The position numbers were made by a program, and so were the translations under genes. From NCBI RefSeq assembly GCF_019693215.1, contig NZ_CP081183.1:747226-811225 (forward strand): DNA of 64,000 nt, read 5' to 3'. Under the pieces are notes generated by a model. That model saw only the letters and a list, made by a program, of their open reading frames with translations, was not told the origin of the DNA and made no database searches. Positions 27,361-35,778 of this stretch are shown here, in pieces. Source of the stretch: Salinarchaeum sp. IM2453 (GTDB lineage: Archaea; Halobacteriota; Halobacteria; Halobacteriales; Salinarchaeaceae). The first letter of the stretch is position 1. Each line of letters begins with the position of its first letter.

Positions 27361-28122
27361 TTAATTAGTAAGGCCATATCCACGTTTAACGAGTAAAATA
27401 TCAACAGTAAGAACAATAGCTGTAGCAACCAGCAACACAATAATGGATACATACGGCGTGAGATCCGCATATCCGAGCATACTGTAACGGACAGTATCAA
27501 CCATATACACCATTGGATTTAACATTGAAACAGTTTGCCAGAATGGAGAAAGGACCTCAAGAGAATAAAAGACTGCACCAAAGAAAACCAGTGGTCGGAT
27601 GATAAATTGAGTCATCACAGTAAGGTCGTCAAAGTCGTCTGCCCACAGTCCACCAATTACTCCGAGGCCAGCAAATAGGACACAGATAATGACCATTGTC
27701 ACAATAAGTAACAATGCATGTTCAACACCGATTGGTGTGAATAAGCGTCCAACAGCAGCAATAATAACACCAACAAGAAGTCCACGGACAGCACTGGCAC
27801 CAACATAAGCAACTACCATCTCAGTATGAGACATTGGTGAAGTAAGCGGTGCATGTATGTACTCATTCCACCGACCATGGAAGATAGAGAATGAAGCATT
27901 TTCGAACGCATTGGATATCGCTCCTAAAACAATCAAACCAGGCAATATGAACAAGATATACGAAAATCCAGCAATCTGATCGATCCGTCCACCAAGAATG
28001 ACACCGAAGACGGCAAAATAAAGCACATTTGTGATTGCTGGTGGCATAAACGTGTTTTTTGGGCGACGGATGTATCGCTTGATTTCACGCTTAAAGAGCG
28101 TTCGTCCACGTATAGTCCACAT
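27361..28122 (-). CDS. ABC-2 type exporter permease
   Basis: 253 aa with six predicted membrane segments. It starts MWTIRGRTLFKREIKRYIRR (cytoplasmic, basic) and has the ABC-2 signature around FFGAVFYSLEVLSPFWQTVS and NPMVYMVDTVRY. It partners the ATPase just upstream, whose TAA overlaps this ATG by 1 nt. Typical substrates are drugs, lipids or polysaccharides; none can be named here. Confidence 0.9.
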   Translation of the reverse strand: MWTIRGRTLFKREIKRYIRRPKNTFMPPAITNVLYFAVFGVILGGRIDQIAGFSYILFILPGLIVLGAISNAFENASFSIFHGRWNEYIHAPLTSPMSHTEMVVAYVGASAVRGLLVGVIIAAVGRLFTPIGVEHALLLIVTMVIICVLFAGLGVIGGLWADDFDDLTVMTQFIIRPLVFFGAVFYSLEVLSPFWQTVSMLNPMVYMVDTVRYSMLGYADLTPYVSIIVLLVATAIVLTVDILLVKRGYGLTN

Positions 28123-29045
28123 TAAGAACTCACCTCATTGTGTGTTAGGTCAACAAAGATATCCTCCAGTGATGTTCGGGTAATTTCAAGATTTGTAATA
28201 TCATATCCAGCTGCCTTTATATCTGAAATGACTGCTGGCGCGGCTGATCCACCGTCCTTGACTTGTACAGCAATACGACCAGAGTCCATCCATATATCTT
28301 CAGCATGGCCATTGAGTTGTGGTGGAACAGTCGGGGGATTCTCAACGCTGACATAGATTGTATCAGTTCCTCGGTGTTTGAGTTCGGTAGGTGTTGCAAC
28401 AGTGATCACATCACCCATGTTGAGAATCGCAACGCGGTCACAGAGACGTTCTGCTTCCTCAATGTAATGGGTCGTGAGGAGGATTGTTGTCCCCTGTTCG
28501 TTTAGTTCTCGAATGATATCCCAGAGATCATGTCGGAGTTCAACATCAACACCAGCCGTCGGCTCGTCAAGGATAAGTAAATCCGGATCAGTAACTAATG
28601 CTCTTGCAAGAAGGAGGCGGCGCTTCATTCCACCAGATAATTCATCAAATGTGGCATTTCGCTTGTCATATATCCCGACCAGTTGGAGCACTTCTTGTGC
28701 ACGTTCTTTTGCCTTTGCTGCTGAGATACCATGGTACCCAGCCTTGTGTACGAGAACCTCTTCAATGGGGAAAAATCGATCAACATTAAACTCCTGCGGT
28801 GCGATTCCAATCATATTTCGGGCTTGCTGGTAATCAGTCTGTACGTCATGGCCAAAGACACGGGCTTTGCCACCGGTTTTGTGTACCAGCCCAACCAGAA
28901 TGGAAATGAAGGTAGTCTTTCCAGCACCATTTGGACCAAGTAGTCCAAAAAATTCTCCATCTTCAACAGTAAGAGAAACTTCATCAAGTGCCCGAAGATC
29001 ACCATACTCTTTGACAAGATCAACAGTTTCGATCGCTGGCGGCAT
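28122..29045 (-). CDS. ABC transporter ATP-binding protein (ABC-2 exporter)
   Basis: 307 aa. Walker A is GPNGAGKTTFIS, the Q-loop is APQEFNVD, the signature is ELSGGMKRRLLLAR, Walker B is LLILDEPTAGVD, and the switch His is in LLTTHYIEEAERL. The C-terminal extension of about 80 aa is typical of DrrA/NodI-like exporters. It is translationally coupled to the permease. Confidence 0.95.
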   Translation of the reverse strand: MPPAIETVDLVKEYGDLRALDEVSLTVEDGEFFGLLGPNGAGKTTFISILVGLVHKTGGKARVFGHDVQTDYQQARNMIGIAPQEFNVDRFFPIEEVLVHKAGYHGISAAKAKERAQEVLQLVGIYDKRNATFDELSGGMKRRLLLARALVTDPDLLILDEPTAGVDVELRHDLWDIIRELNEQGTTILLTTHYIEEAERLCDRVAILNMGDVITVATPTELKHRGTDTIYVSVENPPTVPPQLNGHAEDIWMDSGRIAVQVKDGGSAAPAVISDIKAAGYDITNLEITRTSLEDIFVDLTHNEVSS

Positions 29046-29092
29046 GCCAAGAACAAAGCAGGGACTGAAGAAAAGACGTTTGCATTCAGGTA

Positions 29093-29896
29093 CTATCTGA
29101 TATGACGGTCGTCAAGGGCAGAGAATCGATCACGAACAGATTGAACACGATCTGGGTAAATCTCATCAATTACAAGGTCAGGACTATGACTGGTGGTTGC
29201 AACAGTTGTCCCCCAAGGGTCATAGATAGCTGACCTCCCAACTAGCTGGGAATCAGGTGTATCAGCACCGTTGACTGCACCAATATACAGAAGATTTTCT
29301 ACGGCACGAGCCTGTGGAAGAAGTTTCCAGTGCTCAACACGAGGGTATGGCCACGCAGACGGGACAAGGACAAGTGTTGCGCCCTGATCAACTAGTTGAC
29401 GATATAACTCAGGAAATCGGAGATCATAGCATGTTGTTATCCCGATGGTAAATCCACATAAGTCAGTAACGGAAACTCGATCACCAGGTGTGAGAAGGTT
29501 ACTTTCCTCTGAGTGGTAGCCAAATAGGTGATGTTTTCGATAGATAAGTTGACGTTCTCCGTTAGAATCAAGCAGTACAGCTGTGTTTGATAATCCGGTC
29601 TCTGCTGGCGTCTCAGCAGTTGATGTAGCAGCTAAATCTTCAACAATTGTGCCGGCAAGAACAGCGATATCATTGTCAGCAGCAACATGAGAAAGTTCCG
29701 CAAGCGTATCGCCTGAGATTGGTTCTGCAGCCTGTTCGTAAATGTCAAATGCAGCGTATCCGACGTTAAACATTTCTGGAAGACAAACAAGATCAGCGCC
29801 AGCATCGGCTGCATCACGGATAGATTGACAGGCCCGAGAGAGATTTCCTTCAATGTCTTGGGGCTTAACATCCAACTGCGCTAATGCAAGCTTCAT
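29093..29896 (-). CDS. Carbon-nitrogen hydrolase (nitrilase superfamily)
   Basis: 267 aa. The Glu-Lys-Cys triad is visible: CLPEMFNVGYA (Glu41), IYRKHHLFGYHSEES (Lys) and GITTCYDLRFPELYRQ (Cys). The pattern is closest to omega-amidase/amidohydrolase branches that act on 2-oxoacid amides, though the substrate is not certain. The stop region overlaps nothing downstream. The start overlaps by 4 nt the stop of the SRPBCC gene, so the two form an operon. Confidence 0.88.
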   Translation of the reverse strand: MKLALAQLDVKPQDIEGNLSRACQSIRDAADAGADLVCLPEMFNVGYAAFDIYEQAAEPISGDTLAELSHVAADNDIAVLAGTIVEDLAATSTAETPAETGLSNTAVLLDSNGERQLIYRKHHLFGYHSEESNLLTPGDRVSVTDLCGFTIGITTCYDLRFPELYRQLVDQGATLVLVPSAWPYPRVEHWKLLPQARAVENLLYIGAVNGADTPDSQLVGRSAIYDPWGTTVATTSHSPDLVIDEIYPDRVQSVRDRFSALDDRHIR

Positions 29897-30321
29897 TGCT
29901 TGAGTGCTGCTCGAAGTTCAGTTTCTAAATTCTGTAGCTCCGTGTCAAGGTTCCGGACAAAGTACTGCTCGATACCAGGAAGACGACCATCAACAACAAA
30001 TTCATTCGTGAGCTGCGCACCATTTTCAGTTTTTTCGATAGTGTGTTCACCCTCGACACGCATGGCTTTTGACCGGCCGACAAATCGAACAAAGTGCGGC
30101 GGATTTCGTTCAGTATCTTCTGTGTGAACAGATACGGTTCGATTGACAAACGGAATTGGGATTTCAACATACCATGTTGCAGCAGTTCCGTCTTCGTCTT
30201 TTAGTTCATAGTCAGAAACAACACTAACGGCTTGGGCACGCTTCGCCGGGTCAGAGATGAATTCCCAGACATCTTCCGGCGATGCATTAACTTCAATCGT
30301 ACGATCGACCCGGACTGTCAT
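29893..30321 (-). CDS. SRPBCC (START-like) family protein
   Basis: 142 aa. The ligand-binding helix-grip fold is indicated by VRVDRTIEVNASPEDVWEFI at the start, AATWYVEIPIPFVNRTVSVH and HFVRFVGRSKAMRVEGEHTI in the sheet, and a long C-terminal helix (LDTELQNLETELRAAL). Members bind hydrophobic ligands or act as cyclases or CoxG-like maturation proteins; the ligand is unknown. It is the first gene of a two-gene operon with the nitrilase-family enzyme. Confidence 0.85.
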   Translation of the reverse strand: MTVRVDRTIEVNASPEDVWEFISDPAKRAQAVSVVSDYELKDEDGTAATWYVEIPIPFVNRTVSVHTEDTERNPPHFVRFVGRSKAMRVEGEHTIEKTENGAQLTNEFVVDGRLPGIEQYFVRNLDTELQNLETELRAALKQ

Positions 30322-30570
30322 GATTGATTAGTCAAGATTGTACGGTAAAAAGCCAATGGTATCCGCAAATGGGGTAACGATACCGGACGAAAGGGCGATT
30401 AATACCCTGCAATTGCTTGGAGCTTGAATCATGGTTAATAGATTTTATTAGTGTTTGTTGGAAGGGACATATATTATTTGGTAGTTACAAATCACGCAAA
30501 GATAGGCCAAGATATGTAATATATCAACGAGATAGACCGCAACAGACCAAAGTGGATATAGGATCAGAGG

Positions 30571-30798
30571 TCATGTGGAAAGGGTGACCTTCCACGTCGT
30601 GGAACGAGCACGGCCCCATTTTTCGATCTCGAAGTCTTCTGTTTTCTCATCAAGTTCTGGTAGGCGAGTTCCAACCTGTTTCGAAGACAGATCAAGTGCA
30701 TCAGCGATATGCCTAGCGCGAAAGTAGCGCTTTCCTCTGTCGGCACTGTCTCGCAGGTATGCGAGAATTTGCCGTTCTTCTTCAGTGAACTCTCCCAT
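30571..30798 (-). CDS. Small winged-helix-like haloarchaeal protein (DUF7123-like)
   Basis: 75 aa. The sequence FTEEERQILAYLRDSADRGK, FRARHIADALDLSSKQVGTR and EIEKWGRARSTTWKVTL looks like a compact winged helix with an HTH at residues about 28-45. This matches a haloarchaeal small-protein family (DUF7123 as I recall it). A regulatory DNA-binding role is possible but unproven. The 250 nt between this gene and the SRPBCC gene hold no gene that I can see. Confidence 0.7.
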   Translation of the reverse strand: MGEFTEEERQILAYLRDSADRGKRYFRARHIADALDLSSKQVGTRLPELDEKTEDFEIEKWGRARSTTWKVTLST

Positions 30799-30975
30799 CG
30801 TAATCGTTTATACGGGCGTTAGAAACATTAACCTTTCCAAGACAGTGAATACAGGGGCAGTTCAGAGTCGCTATTTTGGCATATTCTGGAAAATTTCTAG
30901 GATATATAGCGCTCAGTACACTTGCCAAGCTATGGAAACGAGCCATTGAACTAGATAGCGTCATAGTATCAATAC

Positions 30976-32055
30976 ATGTGGGACTTTGCTGTCGTTGGGG
31001 CTGGACCAGCAGGATCACGGTTTGCACAGCAGGCAGCAACCAACGGATATGACGTGCTTTTGCTAGAGCAAGGCTCAGTTGGAGATCCACTAGCGTGTTC
31101 TGGACATGTAAGCCAAGATCTCTGGGAGTATGTTGATTCACCACGAGAACAACTCTTGCAAAACGAGATTCGTGGGGCTAGATTTCATACGGAATGGAAA
31201 GGATATACAAAGGGTATTCCGTTTTACCAGCAGGATCCGATCTCAGGGGTAATTGACAGGAAAGCGCTGGATAAGCAGATGGCCAAACAAGCGACAACAG
31301 TTGGAGCAGTGCTTAAGACAGAGCATTCGGTGATCAACGTCAGTGAAGGGAAAAATCACGTTCGTATTGAATCACGAACCCAGAATGATGTAGAAAAGTT
31401 CAACGCCAAGATGGTAATTGGCTGTGATGGTCCACAGTCGAGGGTAAGATCAGAAGTCGGACTACCAGAGCCAGAACAGTTTCTGCATGGAGTTTTCGGA
31501 CACAGCAGTAAACCAGATACTGGAGATTTTGTGGACGTACATTTGACCGTTCCATCGTTTTTTGCGTGGCGGATTCCACGCGGACAGGCAGGAGTGGAGT
31601 ATGGGGTCGGGGCACCTCCTGGGTCTGGAGTAAAGCAACAATATAATCAGTTGTGCACAGCATATGATGTCAACCCGGAGCACACGTATTCTGGTGTGAT
31701 TCCAATTGGGCCGCCTGATACAGTAACAGGGCATCGGACTGCGCTGATTGGAGATGCAGCCGCGCAAACAAAGCCATTCACTGGTGGCGGTATTCTCTAC
31801 GGATTAGCCTGTGCAGATCACGCCGCACAGACACTTGAACCAGAGAATCCAGCGACAACACGCCAATATGAGTCACAATGGCGCGACGATTTAGCAATTG
31901 AGATTTCTCTTGGGAAGCTTATTCAACGAGGATATAATCTTCCTAAAAAGGTACAAAGAGCAGGAATGCATGTTTTCGCTGGAGAAATCGGAGTAGATAT
32001 GGACCGTCCAACCACCTTACTCTCCAAGGAACAGATTAAATCGATGCTAAATTGA
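30976..32055 (+). CDS. Geranylgeranyl reductase family flavoprotein
   Basis: 359 aa. FAD Rossmann motif VVGAGPAGSRFAQQAATNGY, LACSGHVSQDLW, IGCDGPQSRVRSEVGL, and the family motif LIGDAAAQTKPFTGGGILYG. Enzymes of this group saturate the isoprenoid chains of archaeal lipids, menaquinone or dolichol; which one is not clear, because haloarchaea have several paralogues. The TGA is followed immediately by the end-like hairpin at 32054-32103. Confidence 0.88.
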   Translation: MWDFAVVGAGPAGSRFAQQAATNGYDVLLLEQGSVGDPLACSGHVSQDLWEYVDSPREQLLQNEIRGARFHTEWKGYTKGIPFYQQDPISGVIDRKALDKQMAKQATTVGAVLKTEHSVINVSEGKNHVRIESRTQNDVEKFNAKMVIGCDGPQSRVRSEVGLPEPEQFLHGVFGHSSKPDTGDFVDVHLTVPSFFAWRIPRGQAGVEYGVGAPPGSGVKQQYNQLCTAYDVNPEHTYSGVIPIGPPDTVTGHRTALIGDAAAQTKPFTGGGILYGLACADHAAQTLEPENPATTRQYESQWRDDLAIEISLGKLIQRGYNLPKKVQRAGMHVFAGEIGVDMDRPTTLLSKEQIKSMLN

Positions 32056-32103
32056 CACATAGCGAGCGGAAGCCCACCGTCTTCAGCCGGGGGAAGAGGT
32101 CAA
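32054..32103 (+). repeat. Solo IS200/IS605-like end hairpin after the reductase gene
   Basis: GACACATAGCGAGCGGAAGC followed by CCACCGTCTTCAGCCGGGGG and AAGAGGTCAA. It starts within the TGA of the reductase gene. It shares 12 nt exactly (GACACATAGCGA) with the copy near 27309 and ends in the GAGGTCAA seen, inverted, at the end of the decayed element at 32555. It lies between convergent genes. Confidence 0.45.
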
Positions 32104-32122
32104 TAGCTGAACATGACTAACA

Positions 32123-32422
32123 TCAGAAAGGAAGTCGATCACGAAGCTCATCAAGGAAAGATGAAGAAGATTCGTTAAACTGAGTCGAATTAAGCGCACG
32201 TTCAGTTGGTTTAATGACAATCTGATCATTGGATGACTCATCAATTTTGATAAATCGGTCTTGTTTCAGTTCAGTCAGATGCGACTCAAGAGTATCAATA
32301 TCAATATCCGTCCGGGCACGAAGTTCAAAGATTGTCATCCCTTGCTCACTACGGTCAGCAAGAGCTTCAATAATCGCGACCTTAACCTCATCTTGGTCGC
32401 GAAGTCGTCTCGGTTCGGACAT
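32123..32422 (-). CDS. Small winged-helix protein (DUF6432-like)
   Basis: 99 aa. RDQDEVKVAIIEALADRSEQ, MTIFELRARTDIDIDTLESH, LTELKQDRFIKIDESSNDQI and a C-terminal FLDELRDRLPF. This is a single winged-helix domain with a conserved RLPF tail, as in a haloarchaeal family I know as DUF6432. It may be a transcription regulator; no target is implied. It is convergent with the reductase gene. Confidence 0.75.
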   Translation of the reverse strand: MSEPRRLRDQDEVKVAIIEALADRSEQGMTIFELRARTDIDIDTLESHLTELKQDRFIKIDESSNDQIVIKPTERALNSTQFNESSSSFLDELRDRLPF

Positions 32423-33042
32423 CTGATATAGTATTTGAGTGAAACGTATAAAACTCTTCGCGGGGAAACACCAAGATGAAAAAGAATCTTGCCGGTCGTT
32501 GATGATTTGATCAAAGATTAATTGAACTCATTGGTGGAATCAGGACAAGTGAGCTCTTGTTGACCTCCTCCGACCCGTGAACGGGGTGGGATTCCCATGG
32601 CACCGCACCGCTGGGTTGGGAGTTTCAGGGTTGCAGTCCAATCGGCATGAACGGACTGCTGGCAGGGTCGTTTGAAACTCTTTGATTTTCGTGATGACGA
32701 GAATCTTCGATTCTCGAACCACCAAGCCGCGTCTCCGATCCTGGCATGGGATTCAGCGGTACCGTGCTGGTCGAAATCCACAACTAGCGGCCTGAAGGAG
32801 GATGCTTTCAGACGTGGTGGGCCCGAATCCCGATATGATCCGTTTGTTCGGGCGGCAAGGCCGCCTCGATGCGGTTGTGTTTATATCTCGATCACACGTT
32901 AAAACTCCGGAATAGCCCAATCCCGTGGAACACTTCCCAGTTGTCGGCTTCATCCCACGGCTAAAGCCGATGAGCGTTCGCCTCGCTACCGCTGTAACAC
33001 TGAAACCGGACTAATGAACGTTAGCAAGAAATAGCGGAAATA
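32423..33042. other. 620-nt region without an intact gene, holding a decayed transposon
   Basis: Positions 32423-32530 are AT-rich and include the upstream region of the DUF6432-like gene. From about 32540 to 33006 the DNA is more GC-rich and is explained as a deletion derivative of an IS200/IS605-type element on the minus strand (separate entry). Short frames here are Arg/Ser/Pro-rich and do not look halophilic, apart from the TnpB-like tail. Confidence 0.6.
32540..33006 (-). mobile_element. Decayed IS200/IS605 (TnpB-type) element, internal deletion
   Basis: Read on the minus strand: a left end (TACAGCGGTAGCGAGGCGAA, then the hairpin CGGCTTTAGCCG); then a frame (32953-32753) with GYSGVLTCDRDINTTAS. 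That frame resembles the last RuvC motif (DRDxNAA) of TnpB. Next comes a structured stretch with GAATCGAAGATTC, and last a right-end hairpin CACCCCGTTCACGGGTCGGA ending GGAGGTCAA. The left end shares 17 of 18 nt with 62543-62560. The catalytic part of TnpB is missing, so it could move only if supplied in trans. Confidence 0.5.
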
Positions 33043-34278
33043 TTAGTACGCGTAATCAGCGTATCCGTCTGAGCTAACAGTATCTGTTGTTTCGGAGTCA
33101 CGGATCTTCTCAAATGCCTTGAGGAAGTCTGAGTTTTGAACAGTAGTTCGGTCGTCACGAATCGCAAACATTCCTGCTTCTGTTGTGATATTCTCAATTT
33201 TGGCACCAGAAAATCCTTCGGTTTTGGCTGCTAATGCATTGAAATCAACATCGTCAGAGAGGTTCATACCGCGGGTATGGATTTGCAGAATCCGCTTTCG
33301 CCCCTCTTCATCTGGATTCGGTACCTCAATAAGACGGTCAAACCGACCCGGACGAAGAATTGCGCGATCAAGCATGTCAAATCGATTTGTCGCAGCAATG
33401 ATCCGGACTTCGCCGCGGTCATCAAAACCATCCATTTCATTGAGGAGTTGCATCATTGTCCGCTGCACTTCAGCGTCACCAGACGTTTTTGACTCCGTCC
33501 GTTTGGCTGCAATCGCGTCAATTTCGTCAATAAAGATAACCGCTGGAGCACGCTCTTCAGCAAGCTCAAACAAGTCACGAACAAGTCTGGACCCTTCGCC
33601 AATAAATTTACGAACAAGTTCAGATCCGGCCATCTTGATAAATGTCGCATCAGTCTGATTGGCAACAGCTTTTGCAAGCATGGTCTTTCCGGTACCTGGT
33701 GGACCATAGAGGAGCACTCCGCTTGGGGGATCGATACCAACCGTTTTGAACTGCTCAGGATTCTTAAGTGGTTGTTCAACCGCCTCTCGAACCTCTCGAA
33801 TTTGTGCGTCAATACCCCCGATGTCTTCGTATGTTACATCTGGTGAGGCATCGATTTCCATAGCTTGGGCTCGAGCATCCGTCTCCTGATCAAGGGTAGT
33901 TTTAATTGTGAATGAATCATTGACGGTTACTCGGTCTCCCGGTTCAATCTCTTGTGCTAAGCGGTCAGACACTGAGGTAAGAATCTCTTGGTTGTTACCA
34001 TGCTGGCGAACAATTGCCTCGCCGTTTGCGATCTCTTCAACGGTAGCAACATACAACGAGGTCGTCTTGAGCTTCTCATTCTCTCGTTCAAGACGATCAG
34101 TTTTCTGTTGTAATTCTTGCTTGCGATCGTCAGCAGTTTCGAGTTGTTCCTGAAGTTGATTATGAACTTCAAGAATATCGAAGTAGTGCTGGCGAAGTGC
34201 TGAAAGACGTTCTTCCTCGGACATATCCGGATCAAGATCCAGCCTTGGTCGATCTGGAAGCGAAGGGCTGTGTGACAT
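33043..34278 (-). CDS. pan: Proteasome-activating nucleotidase (PAN)
   Basis: 411 aa AAA ATPase that unfolds substrates for the 20S proteasome. The N-terminal coiled coil (about residues 25-75, HNQLQEQLETADDRKQELQQ) and an OB domain are followed by the AAA module: Walker A GPPGTGKTMLAKAV, Walker B VIFIDEIDAIAAKR, pore loop near KFIGEGSRLV, Arg fingers RPGRFDR. The C-terminus ends DGYADYAY. A classical HbYX tail has Tyr second from last, whereas here the last three residues are Tyr-Ala-Tyr, so docking may differ from the textbook motif. Confidence 0.95.
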   Translation of the reverse strand: MSHSPSLPDRPRLDLDPDMSEEERLSALRQHYFDILEVHNQLQEQLETADDRKQELQQKTDRLERENEKLKTTSLYVATVEEIANGEAIVRQHGNNQEILTSVSDRLAQEIEPGDRVTVNDSFTIKTTLDQETDARAQAMEIDASPDVTYEDIGGIDAQIREVREAVEQPLKNPEQFKTVGIDPPSGVLLYGPPGTGKTMLAKAVANQTDATFIKMAGSELVRKFIGEGSRLVRDLFELAEERAPAVIFIDEIDAIAAKRTESKTSGDAEVQRTMMQLLNEMDGFDDRGEVRIIAATNRFDMLDRAILRPGRFDRLIEVPNPDEEGRKRILQIHTRGMNLSDDVDFNALAAKTEGFSGAKIENITTEAGMFAIRDDRTTVQNSDFLKAFEKIRDSETTDTVSSDGYADYAY

Positions 34279-34392
34279 CTATTGATAACTAGTAGGGCCT
34301 TAAGCTTAGAAGTGCCTTTTGGGTGATGGTTGGTACCAAACGACAGATTTATGAGCTCGTGGTAAGCGATAGCTCAAAATCTGTAATGAGTC

Positions 34393-34896
34393 TCATCTGG
34401 TTGCCGCATCAGCAATTGCGACTGTCTGGCCGATACCAGCCAAGATAGCCCCAAAGACAAGAGGCGGAATGCCAGCGACAGACGGGACAGCACCAGCAAC
34501 AATAGCTCCGAGAAAACTGAGCAATCCCCCGGCCAAATATAGTTCTTGGCGAGAATCAATCTCAACGCCAGTATAAATTAGCGCTACACCAGGAAGTAGC
34601 ATCCACCCGTATAGCCCAGCTGCAAGCATTCCGGCGTGTTCATCCCACAAAAGCCCAAGTGTGCTAATGAGTGTAACGATAAATCCAACAGCGATTACGA
34701 CTCGCCAGATACGAAGAACCCCGTAGTCCATCTGTGACCAACCAGTGATAGCGAAGATTGAGAGGAATATGCACATAATGATGTGTGCGATAAGAAGAGT
34801 TCGTATTGAAAAGTAGCCAAACTCAGCCAGAATGGCTACAATCCACGCCGCCGGGATAAGACCTGCTGGCGCAGTCTCAAGAATACTTTGTCTCAT
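34393..34896 (-). CDS. Multi-pass membrane protein, unknown function
   Basis: 167 aa from ATG 34896 (MRQSILETAPAG). About six hydrophobic segments (AWIVAILAEFGYF, LLIAHIIMCIFLSIFAITGW, VVIAVGFIVTLISTLGLLW, MLAAGLYGWMLLPGVALIY, LYLAGGLLSFLGAIVAGA, PPLVFGAILAGIGQTVAI) and almost no loops. No family is recognised. It may follow pan on the same strand but has its own 100-nt gap. Decayed transposon DNA lies upstream. Confidence 0.7.
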   Translation of the reverse strand: MRQSILETAPAGLIPAAWIVAILAEFGYFSIRTLLIAHIIMCIFLSIFAITGWSQMDYGVLRIWRVVIAVGFIVTLISTLGLLWDEHAGMLAAGLYGWMLLPGVALIYTGVEIDSRQELYLAGGLLSFLGAIVAGAVPSVAGIPPLVFGAILAGIGQTVAIADAATR

Positions 34897-34908
34897 GGAT
34901 AAATACAC

Positions 34909-35778
34909 ACCGCCGAGAACAATGAATGTACCTTACTACAAGATCTATCAGTTGTTGTGAATACGATTTCTTTATTCACTGAACCACGTGATGTTTAGTC
35001 GTCGATTTGCCTGTCATCGTTCGGGTTTCTCACTCCGTTGTTTCGCCGTTCTTCTCTGAGTTCTTACACTGGTCTGACCGGGGTTCGGCCGGCTTCACTC
35101 GGAGCTCTCCGAAGCCGTACTTAGCTCTTCTTATTATTTACTTTACATTTCTTCCGGGTAAACGCGGAGGAATCCCGATCGGGGGGATTTTCAGGTTCGC
35201 AACCATGGCTCCGTCGCTTTACCGGAGTGTGCATCTAACCCAGCCATCGTGACAGTGGCTGACTGGCCATGCCAAGTGGCCGTTACTCCTATCCTCAGCG
35301 TCGTCGGCGTTCGTGGTTGTTTTTGTCCGGCGAACGCCGAGTCAGCGTCAACAGACTCGGAGGTATCGTAGGTTGCTGCAACAGGAAGCACGCGGCCGCA
35401 CTCTTCTGGGATACGGTGTTCACCACCTGTCTTTCGGATACTACCTCGTTACGAGAGCGGACAGGCCGTCGTCCGAGAAACGACTCTCTCGTGATCACGG
35501 AAATCTCCGATTTTCGAAGGACTTCCGAAGGTCGTTCGGAATCCGCTCCGTTCCGACCTGGCCCTACCGGTGTACAGAGATTCCTGTAACATGAATATTA
35601 GAATTGGAAACTCGGCTATGTTCTTGCCAGCAGAACGTGGCACTGAGTCACGACGTGTATCCACGGCCTGAAGACCGTAGTATTGCGCCTGCTCAACCTA
35701 GAACACGTGCTCAAATTCAGGAAACATAGATCATCACGGTGATGAAAATAAAAATAACGCAGCTATCCGGGCGACCTG
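34909..35778. other. 870-nt gene-free region with decayed transposon DNA
   Basis: The stretch is visibly more GC-rich than its neighbours and has no frame with halophilic composition. The part from about 35150 to 35700 resembles, on the minus strand, the decayed element at 32540-33006 (separate entry). 34909-35150 and 35700-35778 show nothing I can assign. Confidence 0.55.
35150..35700 (-). mobile_element. Second decayed IS200/IS605-like element
   Basis: On the minus strand the left side reads GCAATACTACGGTCTTCAGG, then CCGTGGAT, matching the end hairpins elsewhere in the window. The middle has ATCGGAGATTTCCGTGATCACGA, similar to ATCGAAGATTCTCGTCATCACGA in the first element (quoted in parts: ATCGGAGATTTCC / ATCGAAGATTCTC). 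The right side has GGGATTCCTCCGCGTTTACC then CGGAAGAA, similar to the first element's right end. No TnpB residues can be recognised, so it is older or a different subtype. Confidence 0.4.

Noticed and set aside
35269-35594. Two overlapping 90-106-codon frames in the GC-rich gene-free region
   Set aside because: The composition is Arg-rich in every frame and there is no domain; this is better explained as decayed transposon DNA.
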